From the NCBI GenBank assembly GCA_021463845.1, contig JAJTXV010000001.1, positions 728,249 to 792,248 of the forward strand: DNA of 64,000 nt, read 5' to 3'. The stretch comes from Anaerolineales bacterium. Lineage in GTDB: Bacteria > Chloroflexota > Anaerolineae > Anaerolineales > UBA11579. A model generated the notes under the pieces. The model was not told the DNA's origin. It ran no database searches and worked only from the letters and a program-made list of their open reading frames with translations. Made by a program: the position numbers and the translations under genes. Shown here piece after piece: positions 8,989-19,473 of the stretch (positions are counted from its first letter, which is position 1; the number at the start of each line of letters is the position of its first letter).

Positions 8989-9008
8989 GGGCGCACTGCG
9001 GTGCGCCC
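8989..9008. repeat. GGGGCGCA-type palindromic repeat
   Basis: GGGCGCAC/GTGCGCCC stem with a 4-base loop. Similar units occur at 11932-11952, 12072-12094, 45791-45814 and 47505-47530, often next to the hairpin repeats. Confidence 0.7.
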
Positions 9009-9053
9009 CAACATCGTCATTGTCAGCGGAGTAAAGAATGCGCGCCGTCCTCC

Positions 9054-9152
9054 GTCTTTGCGAGGAGTGCGCAGCGGAGCTGCGCCCGACGAAGCAATCC
9101 CCAGGCCTTGCAAAATGGGCTTGGAGATTGCTTCGCTTCGCTCGCAATGACG
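9054..9152. repeat. Two A-type hairpin repeats
   Basis: A forward copy with an enlarged inner hairpin (TTTGCGAG at 9056 to GAAGCAATCC near 9100) is followed by a compact reverse copy (9125-9152) carrying GATTGCTTCGCTTCGCTCGC then AATGAC. Confidence 0.75.
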
Positions 9153-9198
9153 GGTCGGGGCAAGGCTCGGAGCAGGTAAGGCCCAAAATGAGCCCACC

Positions 9199-9230
9199 TT
9201 GACAACCCTTGCATCCCTAGAACATATGTG
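9199..9230 (+). promoter_or_regulatory. Promoter of the radical SAM gene
   Basis: A perfect TTGACA (9199-9204) is followed by CATATG/TATGTG at 18-20 bp spacing, ending 15 bases before the ATG at 9245. The -10 assignment is approximate. Confidence 0.5.
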
Positions 9231-9244
9231 CGAACATACTCCTC

Positions 9245-10459
9245 ATGGATACGCTCCAAAAAATACGCGTCGTCGGGCGCGATATGCACCTCGAATCCGA
9301 CAGCGAGAATGACCAGATCTGCGCCCCCGTGGTCGACGGCCGCCAGCTACCCGCCCGCCCCGTCGCCACCATCCCCATCAGCGAGGTCGCCCTGCCTGGC
9401 GGCCGCAAGATGAAAGTGGTCAAGAGCATGCTCACCACCGCCTGCGAGCGCAACTGCAACTACTGCCCATTCCGCGCCGGCCGCAGCAAAATGCAGCGCA
9501 TCACCATCAAGCCCGACGAAATGGCCCAGGTCTCCTACCAGGCCTACCGCCAGCGTCTCGTCGAGGGCCTCTTCCTCAGCTCCGGCATCATCAAGGGCGG
9601 CGTCACCACCCAGGACAAGCTGATCGACACGGCCGAAATTCTGCGCAACAAGCTCAGCTTCCGCGGCTACCTGCACCTCAAGATCATGCCGGGGGCTGAC
9701 CGTGACCAGGTGCGCCGCTCCATGCAGCTGGCCGACCGCATCTCGGTCAATCTCGAAGGCGCCAACGCCCAGCGTCTGGCCACCCTGGCGCCCATGAAGA
9801 AGTTCGCCGACGAGCTGCTCACTCCGCTCAAGTGGGCGCAGGAGATCCGCGCCAACGAGGCGCCCAGCTCCACCTGGAACGGGCGCTGGGCCAGCTCGGT
9901 CACCCAGTTCGTCGTGGGCGGCGCAGACGAGACCGATGTTGAGCTGGTCTCGACCTCCGAATACCTGTATCACGAGCTCAAACTCAAGCGCACCTACTAC
10001 TCAGCCTTCTCGCCGATCATCGACACCCCGCTGGAGAATCACCGCCCGGAGAATCCCTGGCGCGAACACCGCCTCTACCAGGCCTCCTTCCTGCTGCGTG
10101 ACTACGGCTTCGCCATGGAGGAACTGCCCTTCAACCAAAGCGGCAACCTGCCACTCAACAAAGACCCCAAAACCGCCTGGGCCGAGCAGACCTTGCTGCA
10201 CAAGCCGGTCGAGCTCAATACCGCCAGCCGTGAGCAGCTGCTGCTGGTGCCTGGCATCGGCCCCAAGAGTGCGGATGCGATCCTGCGCGCCCGCCGCCTG
10301 CATGCCATCACCAGCCTGGAGCAACTCAAGCAGCTTGGCATCGTGCCCAAGCGCAGCGCACCGTTCGTGCTGCTCAACGGCCGCCAGCCCAGCTTCCAGC
10401 CGCGTTTGATGGACATGGCCGAGCCCACCCCGCAGCTGCGCCCGCGCTTCCCCGGTTAG
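9245..10459 (+). CDS. Radical SAM protein with C-terminal helix-hairpin-helix (putative DNA modification/repair)
   Basis: 404 aa. The 4Fe-4S motif is CERNCNYC (about residues 69-76), the CxxxCxxC of radical SAM enzymes. A TIM-barrel-like middle follows (SSGIIKGGVTTQDKLID, LHLKIMPGADRDQVR). Residues about 325-375 form a helix-hairpin-helix unit (LNTASREQLLLVPGIGPKSADAI), a DNA-binding fold. This layout matches the family annotated as putative DNA modification/repair radical SAM proteins; the chemistry is not known. The next gene encodes a SRAP protein, also linked to DNA lesions, which supports a DNA repair setting. The usual partner of this family (DUF4130 type) is not seen nearby. Confidence 0.85.
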   Translation: MDTLQKIRVVGRDMHLESDSENDQICAPVVDGRQLPARPVATIPISEVALPGGRKMKVVKSMLTTACERNCNYCPFRAGRSKMQRITIKPDEMAQVSYQAYRQRLVEGLFLSSGIIKGGVTTQDKLIDTAEILRNKLSFRGYLHLKIMPGADRDQVRRSMQLADRISVNLEGANAQRLATLAPMKKFADELLTPLKWAQEIRANEAPSSTWNGRWASSVTQFVVGGADETDVELVSTSEYLYHELKLKRTYYSAFSPIIDTPLENHRPENPWREHRLYQASFLLRDYGFAMEELPFNQSGNLPLNKDPKTAWAEQTLLHKPVELNTASREQLLLVPGIGPKSADAILRARRLHAITSLEQLKQLGIVPKRSAPFVLLNGRQPSFQPRLMDMAEPTPQLRPRFPG

Positions 10460-10493
10460 CGATGCTGATTAAAATCAAGTGACTAAGAGGATT

Positions 10494-10568
10494 CGTAATT
10501 GGCAATTGGTAATTAAGTCTCTAATCTCAAATCTCTGATCCTCTAATTACCAATTACTATTACCAACT
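10494..10568. repeat. Imperfect palindromic spacer, second repeat family
   Basis: Arms rich in GTAATTGG/CCAATTAC flank a centre of CTAATCTCAAATCTCTGATC type. It resembles the spacers at 24816, 27981 and 31356 in layout, with a different arm sequence. It ends at the SRAP start codon; a TACTAT lies 8 bases before that ATG and may act as a -10 box. Confidence 0.55.
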
Positions 10569-11300
10569 ATGCCAGGCCGCTTCACCCTCACCGCCAGCCC
10601 AGACCTCATCCGGGACACTTTCCCCTGGCTCAATGTGCCAGCCCAGCTTGCCCCGCGCTACAACATCGCCCCCACCCAACCCGTCGCCGTCGTCCTCAAC
10701 GATGGCAGCAACCAAGTAGACTTCGTCAACTGGGGCCTCATCCCCTCCTTCAGCAGCGGTGGCAAGATGACCTCGCTGCTCATCAACGCCCGCTCCGAAG
10801 GCATCACCCGCACGCCTGCCTTCCGCGGCCCCTTCCGTTACCGCCGCTGCATCGTGCTGGCGGATGGCATCTTCGAATGGGTCAAGTTCCCCCGCAAACG
10901 TGAGAAGGTGCCCTATTGGGTGCACATGAAATCACGCCGCCCGTTTGCGCTGGCCGGCGTGTGGGATAGCTGGCTCTCGATGGACGGCTCTGAGATCAAG
11001 ACTTGCGCCACCATCACCTGCGAGCCCAACGCGCTGGTCAAGCAAATTCACCACCGCATGGGCGTCATCCTGCCCGCCGAGCACATCGCTGCCTGGCTGC
11101 AGCCCGGTGAAGCCACCGACCCCAAAGCCCTGCAAGCCCTGCTGCAGCCCTACCCGCCCGACGAGATGACCTATCACCAGGTCACCCCCATCGTCAGCAG
11201 CGCGGTCAACGATGTGCCCGAGTGCATCGCCCCGCTGCCATTTGACCCGCCGCACGAAAAGATCCTGGAACAAAACTTTGGAGAGAAACGTGAACGTTGA
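10569..11300 (+). CDS. SRAP (HMCES/YedK-like) protein lacking the Cys2 nucleophile
   Basis: 243 aa. The SRAP fold is clear: PRYNIAPTQPVAVV, VNWGLIPSF, INARSEGI (the conserved Asn and Glu), RRCIVLADGIFEW, and HHRMGVIL (the conserved His). SRAP proteins cap abasic sites in single-stranded DNA by a thiazolidine link through Cys2, exposed after Met removal. Here the protein starts MPGRF instead of the canonical MCGRF: codon 2 is CCA (Pro). No alternative upstream start restores a Cys. It may bind abasic DNA without covalent capture, or have another role. The gene overlaps the next one by 11 bases and follows the radical SAM-HhH gene. Confidence 0.88.
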   Translation: MPGRFTLTASPDLIRDTFPWLNVPAQLAPRYNIAPTQPVAVVLNDGSNQVDFVNWGLIPSFSSGGKMTSLLINARSEGITRTPAFRGPFRYRRCIVLADGIFEWVKFPRKREKVPYWVHMKSRRPFALAGVWDSWLSMDGSEIKTCATITCEPNALVKQIHHRMGVILPAEHIAAWLQPGEATDPKALQALLQPYPPDEMTYHQVTPIVSSAVNDVPECIAPLPFDPPHEKILEQNFGEKRER

Positions 11301-11784
11301 AGCCTTCCGCACCTTGTATGACTATCACATCAGCGAGAACCGCAAGATCTGGGAGCGCCACCTCGCCAACCTGCCCGAAGAGGTCTGGACCCAGCCGCTG
11401 GACTATTCCATGGGCTCGCTGCGCACGCAGATCGCCCACCTGATCCGGGTTGACCACATCTGGTTCCTCGACCTCGGCGCGCCGATGCCCGAAGAAGAGA
11501 TCGACGAAAAGAACCCCGGCAAAGACCGCCCGGCCCTGCGCGCCTATTGGGATCAGGTGGAAGAGGCGATGCGCACGTATATCAACGGCCTTACCGAGGA
11601 AATATTGGCGAGCAAACCGCTGCAGGGTGAAGACGCCGGACTGGCCGTATGGCAAGTGCTGCTGCACGTCGCCAACCACGGCACAGACCACCGCGCCCAG
11701 ATCCTGCGCGCCCTGCACGACGCAGGCGAGAAGACCGGCCCGCAAGACCTGGTCTTTTACCTCTACGACCAGCAGCAGAAATAG
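11290..11784 (+). CDS. DinB-fold protein
   Basis: 164 aa from the GTG at 11290, chosen because GGAGAG lies about 6 bases before it; an in-frame ATG at 11212 would extend deep into the SRAP gene. The protein is a four-helix bundle of the DinB/DfrB-like group, with the metal-ligand type histidines in LRTQIAHLIRVDHIW (about 44-58) and HVANHGTDHRAQI (about 126-138). Such proteins are often thiol-dependent transferases or hydrolases; the substrate is unknown. The 11-base overlap with the SRAP gene implies coupled translation. Confidence 0.85.
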   Translation: MNVEAFRTLYDYHISENRKIWERHLANLPEEVWTQPLDYSMGSLRTQIAHLIRVDHIWFLDLGAPMPEEEIDEKNPGKDRPALRAYWDQVEEAMRTYINGLTEEILASKPLQGEDAGLAVWQVLLHVANHGTDHRAQILRALHDAGEKTGPQDLVFYLYDQQQK

Positions 11785-11800
11785 CATGCTCTTAAGCCAG

Positions 11801-12140
11801 GCATGCTGCGCCCACCACCCGTCATTGCGAGCGCAGCGAAGCAATCCCCAAACCATTAGCCGTGCATCCCGAGCGCAGCGAGGGATCCTCATATACTGAA
11901 CTGGCAACCAATGCTATGTTGCAAATACGTTAGGGGCGCACCGCAGTGCGCCCACCTTTCCGTCATCCCGAGCGCAGCGAAGCAATCCCCAAGCCATTAG
12001 TCGTGCATCCCGAGCGCAGCGAGGGATCCTCATGCACTCAACTGGCAACCAACGTCGTGCTACAAAAACGTAGGGGCGCAGCATGCTGCGCCCACCCTTC
12101 CGTCATTGCGAGCGTAGCGAAGCAATCCCCAAGCCAATTA
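11801..12140. repeat. 140-bp tandem array built from hairpin repeats (about 2.4 copies)
   Basis: Units begin near 11801, 11941 and 12081. Each holds a GCTGCGCCC block, an A-type hairpin (CATTGCGAGC to GAAGCAATCCCC), a short AACCATTAG-type link, a C-type hairpin (CGTGCATCCCGAGCGCAGCG at 11861 and 12002), then CAACTGGCAACCAA and a GGGGCGCA block. The third unit stops after its A hairpin. It fills the 397-bp gap between the DinB gene and valS; no ORF is evident. Confidence 0.85.
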
Positions 12141-12143
12141 AGC

Positions 12144-12174
12144 AAAAAGAGGCAGCCGATCGGCTGCCTCTTTT
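12144..12174. terminator. Bidirectional terminator between the DinB gene and valS
   Basis: A perfect 14-bp stem (12145-12158 with 12161-12174) has A and T tracts on both sides, so it works for the rightward and the leftward transcripts. Confidence 0.9.
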
Positions 12175-12181
12175 ATCTCGT

Positions 12182-14917
<2,736 letters not shown>

Positions 14918-14931
14918 GCTTCTCCTTAAAC

Positions 14932-15190
14932 AAAAACGCCCTCATGAATATGAGGACGGAAGGCGCTCCGCGGTACCACCTCGATTCCACGCTTGCATTG
15001 CACGCGCAGCTCTCTGTTCGCGTTATCGGGCGAACCCGTGCTGGTCTAGTAAAGCCGTCCGGCTCGTTCTTCAGCAACCTGTCGCCGGGCGACCTTCTGC
15101 GGGTCCTGCTGCAAAGGCTCTCAGCAATGCGCCTTTGTTCCTGTCAGCGGTGGCCGCGTACTCTTCCCGGCAGGCGTATGAAACTAGACG
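14932..15190 (-). promoter_or_regulatory. T-box riboswitch leader of valS
   Basis: Read on the minus strand, the T-box core GAGGTGGTACCGCGGA lies at 14967-14982. It is followed by a terminator (9-bp stem, 14937-14945 with 14950-14958, then five Us at 14932-14936). Further upstream are a stem I-type GAAGAGTA near 15165 and an AGAGAGC segment near 15010. A -10-like TATAAT (minus strand, 15192-15197) marks the likely transcript start. Uncharged tRNA-Val is expected to stabilise the antiterminator. I could not assign the specifier codon with certainty. Confidence 0.92.
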
Positions 15191-15251
15191 CATTATACAA
15201 CACGCGCTTACCCTTCGCGGGCCGACAAGATTGTGAAATACGCCACTTTCC

Positions 15252-15280
15252 TTGACTTGCCTCTGCCCGTGTGCTATCTT
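15252..15280 (+). promoter_or_regulatory. Promoter of the metallo-beta-lactamase-fold gene
   Basis: TTGACT (15252-15257), 17-bp spacer, TATCTT (15275-15280). It overlaps the upstream in-frame ATG at 15252, which argues for the GTG start at 15312. Confidence 0.75.
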
Positions 15281-15311
15281 GCACCCGCTATCACAAACCG
15301 GAGGCACAGCA

Positions 15312-16169
15312 GTGCAACACGAGCGCATCGCAGAAAACGTCTATTTCTTTCAAAGTGAACTCTACGCCCAGGTCACCGCGGGCGTCATCACCGGCCCCGA
15401 TATGGCCGTGGTCATCGACACCCTGGCCCTGCCCGAAGAGACCCGCCAGATGCGCCGTTTCATCGAACGAGAGCTGCGCGTACCCGTACGCTACGTCATC
15501 AACACCCACTACCATGCTGACCACAGCTGGGGCAACAGCCAGTTTCCCGAAGCGACGATCATCGGGCACACCAAGTGCCACGAGTTCCTGAACACCCGCG
15601 GCCGCGCCTCGCTGGAGGCTGAGAAGAAGGACAACACCGCCCTGCGCGAGGTTGAGATCGCCCTGCCCTCCGTGACCTTTGACGAAGGCCAGATGGACCT
15701 GCAGGTTGGGAAGAAGAACCTCAGCCTGTTTCCCTTCCCCGGCCACAGCGCCGACTCGATTGCCGTACTGGTGGAGGAAGACCGCATCCTGTTCTGCGGT
15801 GACACCTTCATGCCGCTGCCCGTGCTGTGGGATGGCGACGTCAATGACACGATGGCCTCACTCAAGAAGCTGCCCAAGCTGGGCCTCGAGAACCTGGTGC
15901 CCGGCCACGGCGAGATCGTGCTGCGCGGCGAGATCGACGCGGCCGTAAAGGGCAACCTGGACTACCTGAACAAGATCACCAAGGCCGTACGCGCCGCCGC
16001 CCGCCGCCGTTACCCGCTGGATGTGCTCGAAACAGTGCACGTGGAGGATTGCGGCAAGAGCCGCGTGCTGATCGCCGGCATGGCCGAGCAGCTGCACCAG
16101 CGCAACATGGTTGCGCTGTTCTACCAACTCTACGGCAAGCTACCCGAAGGCTCCGCAACCGACGACTAA
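15312..16169 (+). CDS. Metallo-beta-lactamase-fold hydrolase
   Basis: 285 aa from a GTG preceded by GGAGG. The metal site is complete: HYHADH (His65 region), a later His in FPFPGHSADS (about 143), Asp in FCGDTFMP (about 165), and His in VPGHGEIV (about 203). The fold fits glyoxalase II/quinoprotein-relay-like hydrolases; the substrate cannot be told. It is a single gene with its own promoter and terminator. An upstream ATG at 15252 exists in frame but falls on the -35 box. Confidence 0.85.
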   Translation: MQHERIAENVYFFQSELYAQVTAGVITGPDMAVVIDTLALPEETRQMRRFIERELRVPVRYVINTHYHADHSWGNSQFPEATIIGHTKCHEFLNTRGRASLEAEKKDNTALREVEIALPSVTFDEGQMDLQVGKKNLSLFPFPGHSADSIAVLVEEDRILFCGDTFMPLPVLWDGDVNDTMASLKKLPKLGLENLVPGHGEIVLRGEIDAAVKGNLDYLNKITKAVRAAARRRYPLDVLETVHVEDCGKSRVLIAGMAEQLHQRNMVALFYQLYGKLPEGSATDD

Positions 16170-16171
16170 CC

Positions 16172-16202
16172 AAAAGACCCATGCTGCGCATGGGGTCTTT
16201 TT
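16172..16202. terminator. Bidirectional terminator
   Basis: Stem AAAAGACCC-ATGC / GCAT-GGGGTCTTTT with a one-base bulge. It serves the rightward hydrolase gene and the leftward JAMM gene, whose TAA overlaps its T tract. Confidence 0.85.
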
Positions 16203-16617
16203 ATGTGGCCAGTTCCAGCTCGGCCACCTGTCCATCATCAAGCATGAAAGCCCGGCAGGCCCACTCGCTGGCTGAATCCGGCGCCCAGATCAGGTGCGCC
16301 ACGCCTGGGTAGCGCGCTTCGGCCAGATCCGTTTGCGATGGATGCGGCGGCCCGTTGGGATGCGAGTGGAAGATGGCCAGCAGTCGCCAGCCGCGCCGCT
16401 CGATCTCCATGAACGCCTCCAGCTGCTGGCGCGGCTGCAGGCTGTAATGGGTCGGGCTGGCTAACTCATTCTCGATCAGGAAGACGTGCACGCTCTCGCC
16501 CCCGTCCGCGGTCTCCAGGCCCGCGGCTACTAAGCCGCACGCTTCCAGCGGGCTGCAGGCGGCCACATGCGCCGCCATCTGTTGCATATGCTGCGGCGCG
16601 ATGAGCAGGCGTTGCAT
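16201..16617 (-). CDS. JAMM/Mov34-family metallopeptidase
   Basis: 138 aa. The zinc site of JAMM peptidases is intact: the Glu in SPLEACGLV (about residue 24) and H-S-H-P-N-G-P-P-H-P-S-Q-T-D (about 84-97), the HxH-x(n)-S-x-x-D signature. Bacterial stand-alone members often cut small ubiquitin-like sulfur carriers (MoaD/ThiS) or cysteine adducts. No sulfur-carrier gene is adjacent here. The start overlaps the stop of the upstream membrane protein gene (TAATG), so the two are co-translated; the JAMM protein may act with that membrane protein. Confidence 0.85.
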   Translation of the reverse strand: MQRLLIAPQHMQQMAAHVAACSPLEACGLVAAGLETADGGESVHVFLIENELASPTHYSLQPRQQLEAFMEIERRGWRLLAIFHSHPNGPPHPSQTDLAEARYPGVAHLIWAPDSASEWACRAFMLDDGQVAELELAT

Positions 16618-17426
16618 TACACCAGGACAGCCAGTACGAAGAATACGGCCAGCGCCACGGCGGGCTCACGCGCCGCAGTGCGCCAATCTTGCTCGGCGTT
16701 CAAATTGGCCATGAAGTTATTGAGCCCAAACAGCGCGCCCAGCAGCAGCAAACCATAGCCCAACGGCGAGACGGGCAAATAATGCAGCACCGCTGCCAGT
16801 TGCACAACCACAAAGGTCATGCCCAGCAGTTGCAGCGAATGCCAGGTCTCCACACTGCGCAGCAGGTTCAGCCGCGTGCCGGCCAGGAACGCGCCCAGCC
16901 CCACCGCCGGCAGCGCCAGGAACAGGCGCAGGCCCAGCCCGCGCACGCTAATGGCCAGCATCAGGAACAGGATCAGCGACAAGGTGCTCAATGCCATGCT
17001 CACCGCGCTGTACAGCCGGCCCTCTTCGGACACGCTGTTGTATTCGGCCAGCAGAATTGCTAGCAGCAGCAAAGCGCATACCAGAAAAGCGACCCACCAG
17101 CTGGTGGTGAAAGGCAGATTGCTCAATACCAGCGCCAGCACCCAGGCGGTCATGGCCGGCAGCAACCAGTGGCTGTAGGTGGTGCGCTCGCCCAGGGCCG
17201 GATGATCGCGCAGCAGCCAGTCAGCCCCGGCCGCGGTCAGGCCGGCCACCAGCACCGCCAGCAGGGTGTTCAAGCCCAGCCGGATCGGCAGCAGCACGCC
17301 GATGAATTCCCAATTTAGCGTGATCGGCGGCACCTGCACAAAGCGCACGGCCACATAGGCCAACAGGATCACGGCCATCACGGCGCTCAGTCGTTCGCGG
17401 TTGGGCAACAAGCCGGCAGACAGCAT
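16617..17426 (-). CDS. Polytopic membrane protein of unknown function
   Basis: 269 aa with about eight hydrophobic stretches spread along the whole length (for example ILLAYVAVRFV, LVCALLLLAILLA, LGYGLLLLGALFGL) and few charged residues. I recognise no catalytic motif. It starts 60 bases left of a divergent dienelactone hydrolase gene and is translationally coupled to the JAMM peptidase downstream. A membrane partner or substrate-related role for that peptidase is possible but unproven. Confidence 0.7.
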   Translation of the reverse strand: MLSAGLLPNRERLSAVMAVILLAYVAVRFVQVPPITLNWEFIGVLLPIRLGLNTLLAVLVAGLTAAGADWLLRDHPALGERTTYSHWLLPAMTAWVLALVLSNLPFTTSWWVAFLVCALLLLAILLAEYNSVSEEGRLYSAVSMALSTLSLILFLMLAISVRGLGLRLFLALPAVGLGAFLAGTRLNLLRSVETWHSLQLLGMTFVVVQLAAVLHYLPVSPLGYGLLLLGALFGLNNFMANLNAEQDWRTAAREPAVALAVFFVLAVLV

Positions 17427-17453
17427 GCAGAAATTCTACTCTGCCGCCATGCG

Positions 17454-17480
17454 TTGAGCCGCATCAAGCTCGGATATACT
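17454..17480 (+). promoter_or_regulatory. Putative leaderless promoter of the dienelactone hydrolase gene
   Basis: TATACT (17475-17480) ends 7 bases before the ATG, and no Shine-Dalgarno is present. TTGAGC (17454-17459) gives a short 15-bp spacer, so the -35 is uncertain. Confidence 0.45.
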
Positions 17481-17487
17481 CAACCGC

Positions 17488-18168
17488 ATGACTGGCGAAA
17501 TGATGATGTTCCCCATTGGCACAGACAAGCACGCGCCCGCCTACCTCAGCCTGCCGCCTGGCGGCAGCGGCCCGGCCGTGGTCATTATCCAGGAATGGTG
17601 GGGCCTCGTCGGCCACATCAAAGACGTAGCCGACCGCCTGGCCGCCGAAGGCTTTGTGGTTCTGGCGCCCGACCTGTACCACGGGGCCTCCTCCACCGAG
17701 CCCGACGAGGCTCGCAAGCTGGCCATGGCGCTCGACCGCCACCGCGCCATCGCCGAGATCACCGCCGCGGCAGACTACCTTCGCAATCTCACCAGCGTGG
17801 AACCCAAGAAAGTTGGCATCATGGGCTGGTGCATGGGCGGCGCTCTGGCGCTCTCGGCGGCCGCCCACAGCGGCGCCTTCGATGCGGTGGTGTGCTTCTA
17901 CGGCCGCCCGCTCGAAGCCGGCGACGCCGCCAAACTGCGCACCCCTACCCTGGGCATCTATGGCGAGCTGGACACAGGCATCCCACTAAGCCTGGTGCAG
18001 GCTTTTGACGCCGAGCTGGAGAAGGCCGGCACGCCGCACCACATCCACACCTACGCCGGGGCCGAACACGCCTTCTTCAACAATGACCGCCCCGAGGTCT
18101 ACCACCCCGAAGCCTCGGCAGACGCCTGGCAGCGCACGCTGGCCTGGCTGCGCCAATACCTGGCCTAG
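17488..18168 (+). CDS. Dienelactone hydrolase family protein
   Basis: 226 aa alpha/beta hydrolase. The nucleophile elbow is GWCMGG (catalytic Cys about residue 113), the acid is Asp in YGELDTGIP (about 161), and the base is His in GAEHAF (about 193): the Cys-Asp-His triad of dienelactone hydrolases. An early glutamate in IIQEWWGL (about 33) matches the conserved Glu that positions the Cys. Dienelactone hydrolases open lactone rings in aromatic degradation, but no such pathway surrounds it. yraN follows 2 bases after its stop. Confidence 0.9.
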   Translation: MTGEMMMFPIGTDKHAPAYLSLPPGGSGPAVVIIQEWWGLVGHIKDVADRLAAEGFVVLAPDLYHGASSTEPDEARKLAMALDRHRAIAEITAAADYLRNLTSVEPKKVGIMGWCMGGALALSAAAHSGAFDAVVCFYGRPLEAGDAAKLRTPTLGIYGELDTGIPLSLVQAFDAELEKAGTPHHIHTYAGAEHAFFNNDRPEVYHPEASADAWQRTLAWLRQYLA

Positions 18169-18170
18169 CC

Positions 18171-18533
18171 ATGAGCACGCCGCGGCAGCAGTTCGGCCGC
18201 TGGGGCGAGCAAGCCGCCGCCAGCTACCTGCAAGCCCGCGGCTACACCCTGCTGGCCCACAACCTGCGCACGCCCCACGGCGAGATCGATCTGCTGATGA
18301 GCAAAGACGGCAGTCTTATCTTTGTAGAAGTCAAAACCCGGCGCAGCACTCAGTTCGGGCCGCCGGAGGGATCGGTCACGCGCACCAAGCAAGCCCATCT
18401 GATCGCCGCCGCTGAAGCCCACATGCAAAGCCAGCCCGCCGAGACCGACTGGCGTATTGATGTCATCGCGGTCTACCGCCAGCCCAGCGGCGAAATTGAG
18501 ATCACCCACTTCGAGAATGCGGTCAGTGGCTGA
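18171..18533 (+). CDS. yraN: YraN/UPF0102 family nuclease-like protein
   Basis: 120 aa. It has the UPF0102 layout: GRWGEQAAASYLQARGY at the N-terminus, then HGEIDLLMSKDGSLIFVEVKTR (about 40-62), the D-x(n)-E-x-K core of restriction-endonuclease-like folds, and later WRIDVIAVY. It is a member of a widespread family, possibly a Holliday-junction or DNA-processing nuclease; function is not settled. It sits two bases after the dienelactone hydrolase and overlaps miaA. Confidence 0.9.
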   Translation: MSTPRQQFGRWGEQAAASYLQARGYTLLAHNLRTPHGEIDLLMSKDGSLIFVEVKTRRSTQFGPPEGSVTRTKQAHLIAAAEAHMQSQPAETDWRIDVIAVYRQPSGEIEITHFENAVSG

Positions 18534-19467
18534 GCCCAAGCCCCCGCTCATCGCCATTCTCGGCCCCACCGCGGTGGGCAAGACCGAGACCGCCATCGCC
18601 ATCGCCGAGCGTTGGCATGGCGAGATCGTCTCGGCCGATTCGCGCCTGCTCTACCGCGGCATGGATATTGGGACGGCCAAGCCCTCCGCCGCTGAGCTGG
18701 CCCGCGTGCCGCACCATCTCATTGATATTGCCAATCCAGACGAGACGCTGAGCCTGGCCGTCTTCCAGCAGCAGGCTGCCGCGGCCATCGCCAGCATTCA
18801 TGGGCGCGGAAAGTTACCGTTGCTGGTCGGAGGCACGGGGCAATACATCCAGGCCATTCTCGATGGCTGGGTGCCGCCGGCCCTGCCGCCCCAGCCCGCC
18901 CTGCGCGCTGCGCTGGAAGGCTGGGCCGAGCAGATCGGCGGGGATGGGCTGCATGCCCGCCTGGCGGTGCTCGACCCGGCCGCGGCAGCCAATATCGATC
19001 CGCGCAATGTGCGCCGCACCCTGCGTGCGCTGGAAGTTGTCTTCGCCACTGGGCGGCGCTTCAGCGCCCAGCGCGGGCAGGTGCCTTCGCCTTACCGCGT
19101 GCTCCGCCTCGGGCTCACCTGCCCGCGGACCGAGCTGTACGCCCGCATCGATGCCCGCATCGATGCCATGCTGGCCGCCGGCTGGCTGGACGAAGTCCGC
19201 CGCCTGCTGGCGGCAGGCTATTCGCCTTCGCTGCCCAGCCTCAGCGCCATTGGCTATGCGCAGTTGGCCGCCCATTTGCGCGGTGAACTCACGCTTGAAC
19301 ACGCCGTGGCCGAGATCAAGCGCCTGACGCGCAGTTTCGTGCGCCGCCAATACGCCTGGTTCAAACCGGCCGACCCTGCCATCCACTGGGTAGACCTCGG
19401 CGCCGCTGGTGCGCCGGAGGCTATAGACACTGCCATTCGTAATTTTCTCGATACACACAAGGTCTAA
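18517..19467 (+). CDS. miaA: tRNA dimethylallyltransferase
   Basis: 316 aa from the ATG at 18517; a GTG at 18526 (giving an 8-base overlap with yraN) is equally possible, and neither has a clear ribosome site. It adds a dimethylallyl group to A37 of tRNAs reading UNN codons. P-loop GPTAVGKT lies near the start, then SADSRLLYRGMDIGTAKP (the family DSxQxYxxxDIGTAK block) and VGGTGQYIQAIL. C-terminal SAIGYAQL and RRQYAWFK are also typical. No mutS or hfq neighbour is present. Confidence 0.93.
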   Translation: MRSVAEPKPPLIAILGPTAVGKTETAIAIAERWHGEIVSADSRLLYRGMDIGTAKPSAAELARVPHHLIDIANPDETLSLAVFQQQAAAAIASIHGRGKLPLLVGGTGQYIQAILDGWVPPALPPQPALRAALEGWAEQIGGDGLHARLAVLDPAAAANIDPRNVRRTLRALEVVFATGRRFSAQRGQVPSPYRVLRLGLTCPRTELYARIDARIDAMLAAGWLDEVRRLLAAGYSPSLPSLSAIGYAQLAAHLRGELTLEHAVAEIKRLTRSFVRRQYAWFKPADPAIHWVDLGAAGAPEAIDTAIRNFLDTHKV

Positions 19468-19473
19468 TACGAT

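Noticed and set aside
11801..12140. Possible CRISPR array
   Set aside because: Units are 140 bp, made of different hairpins, with no short constant repeat and unique spacers, and no cas genes nearby.
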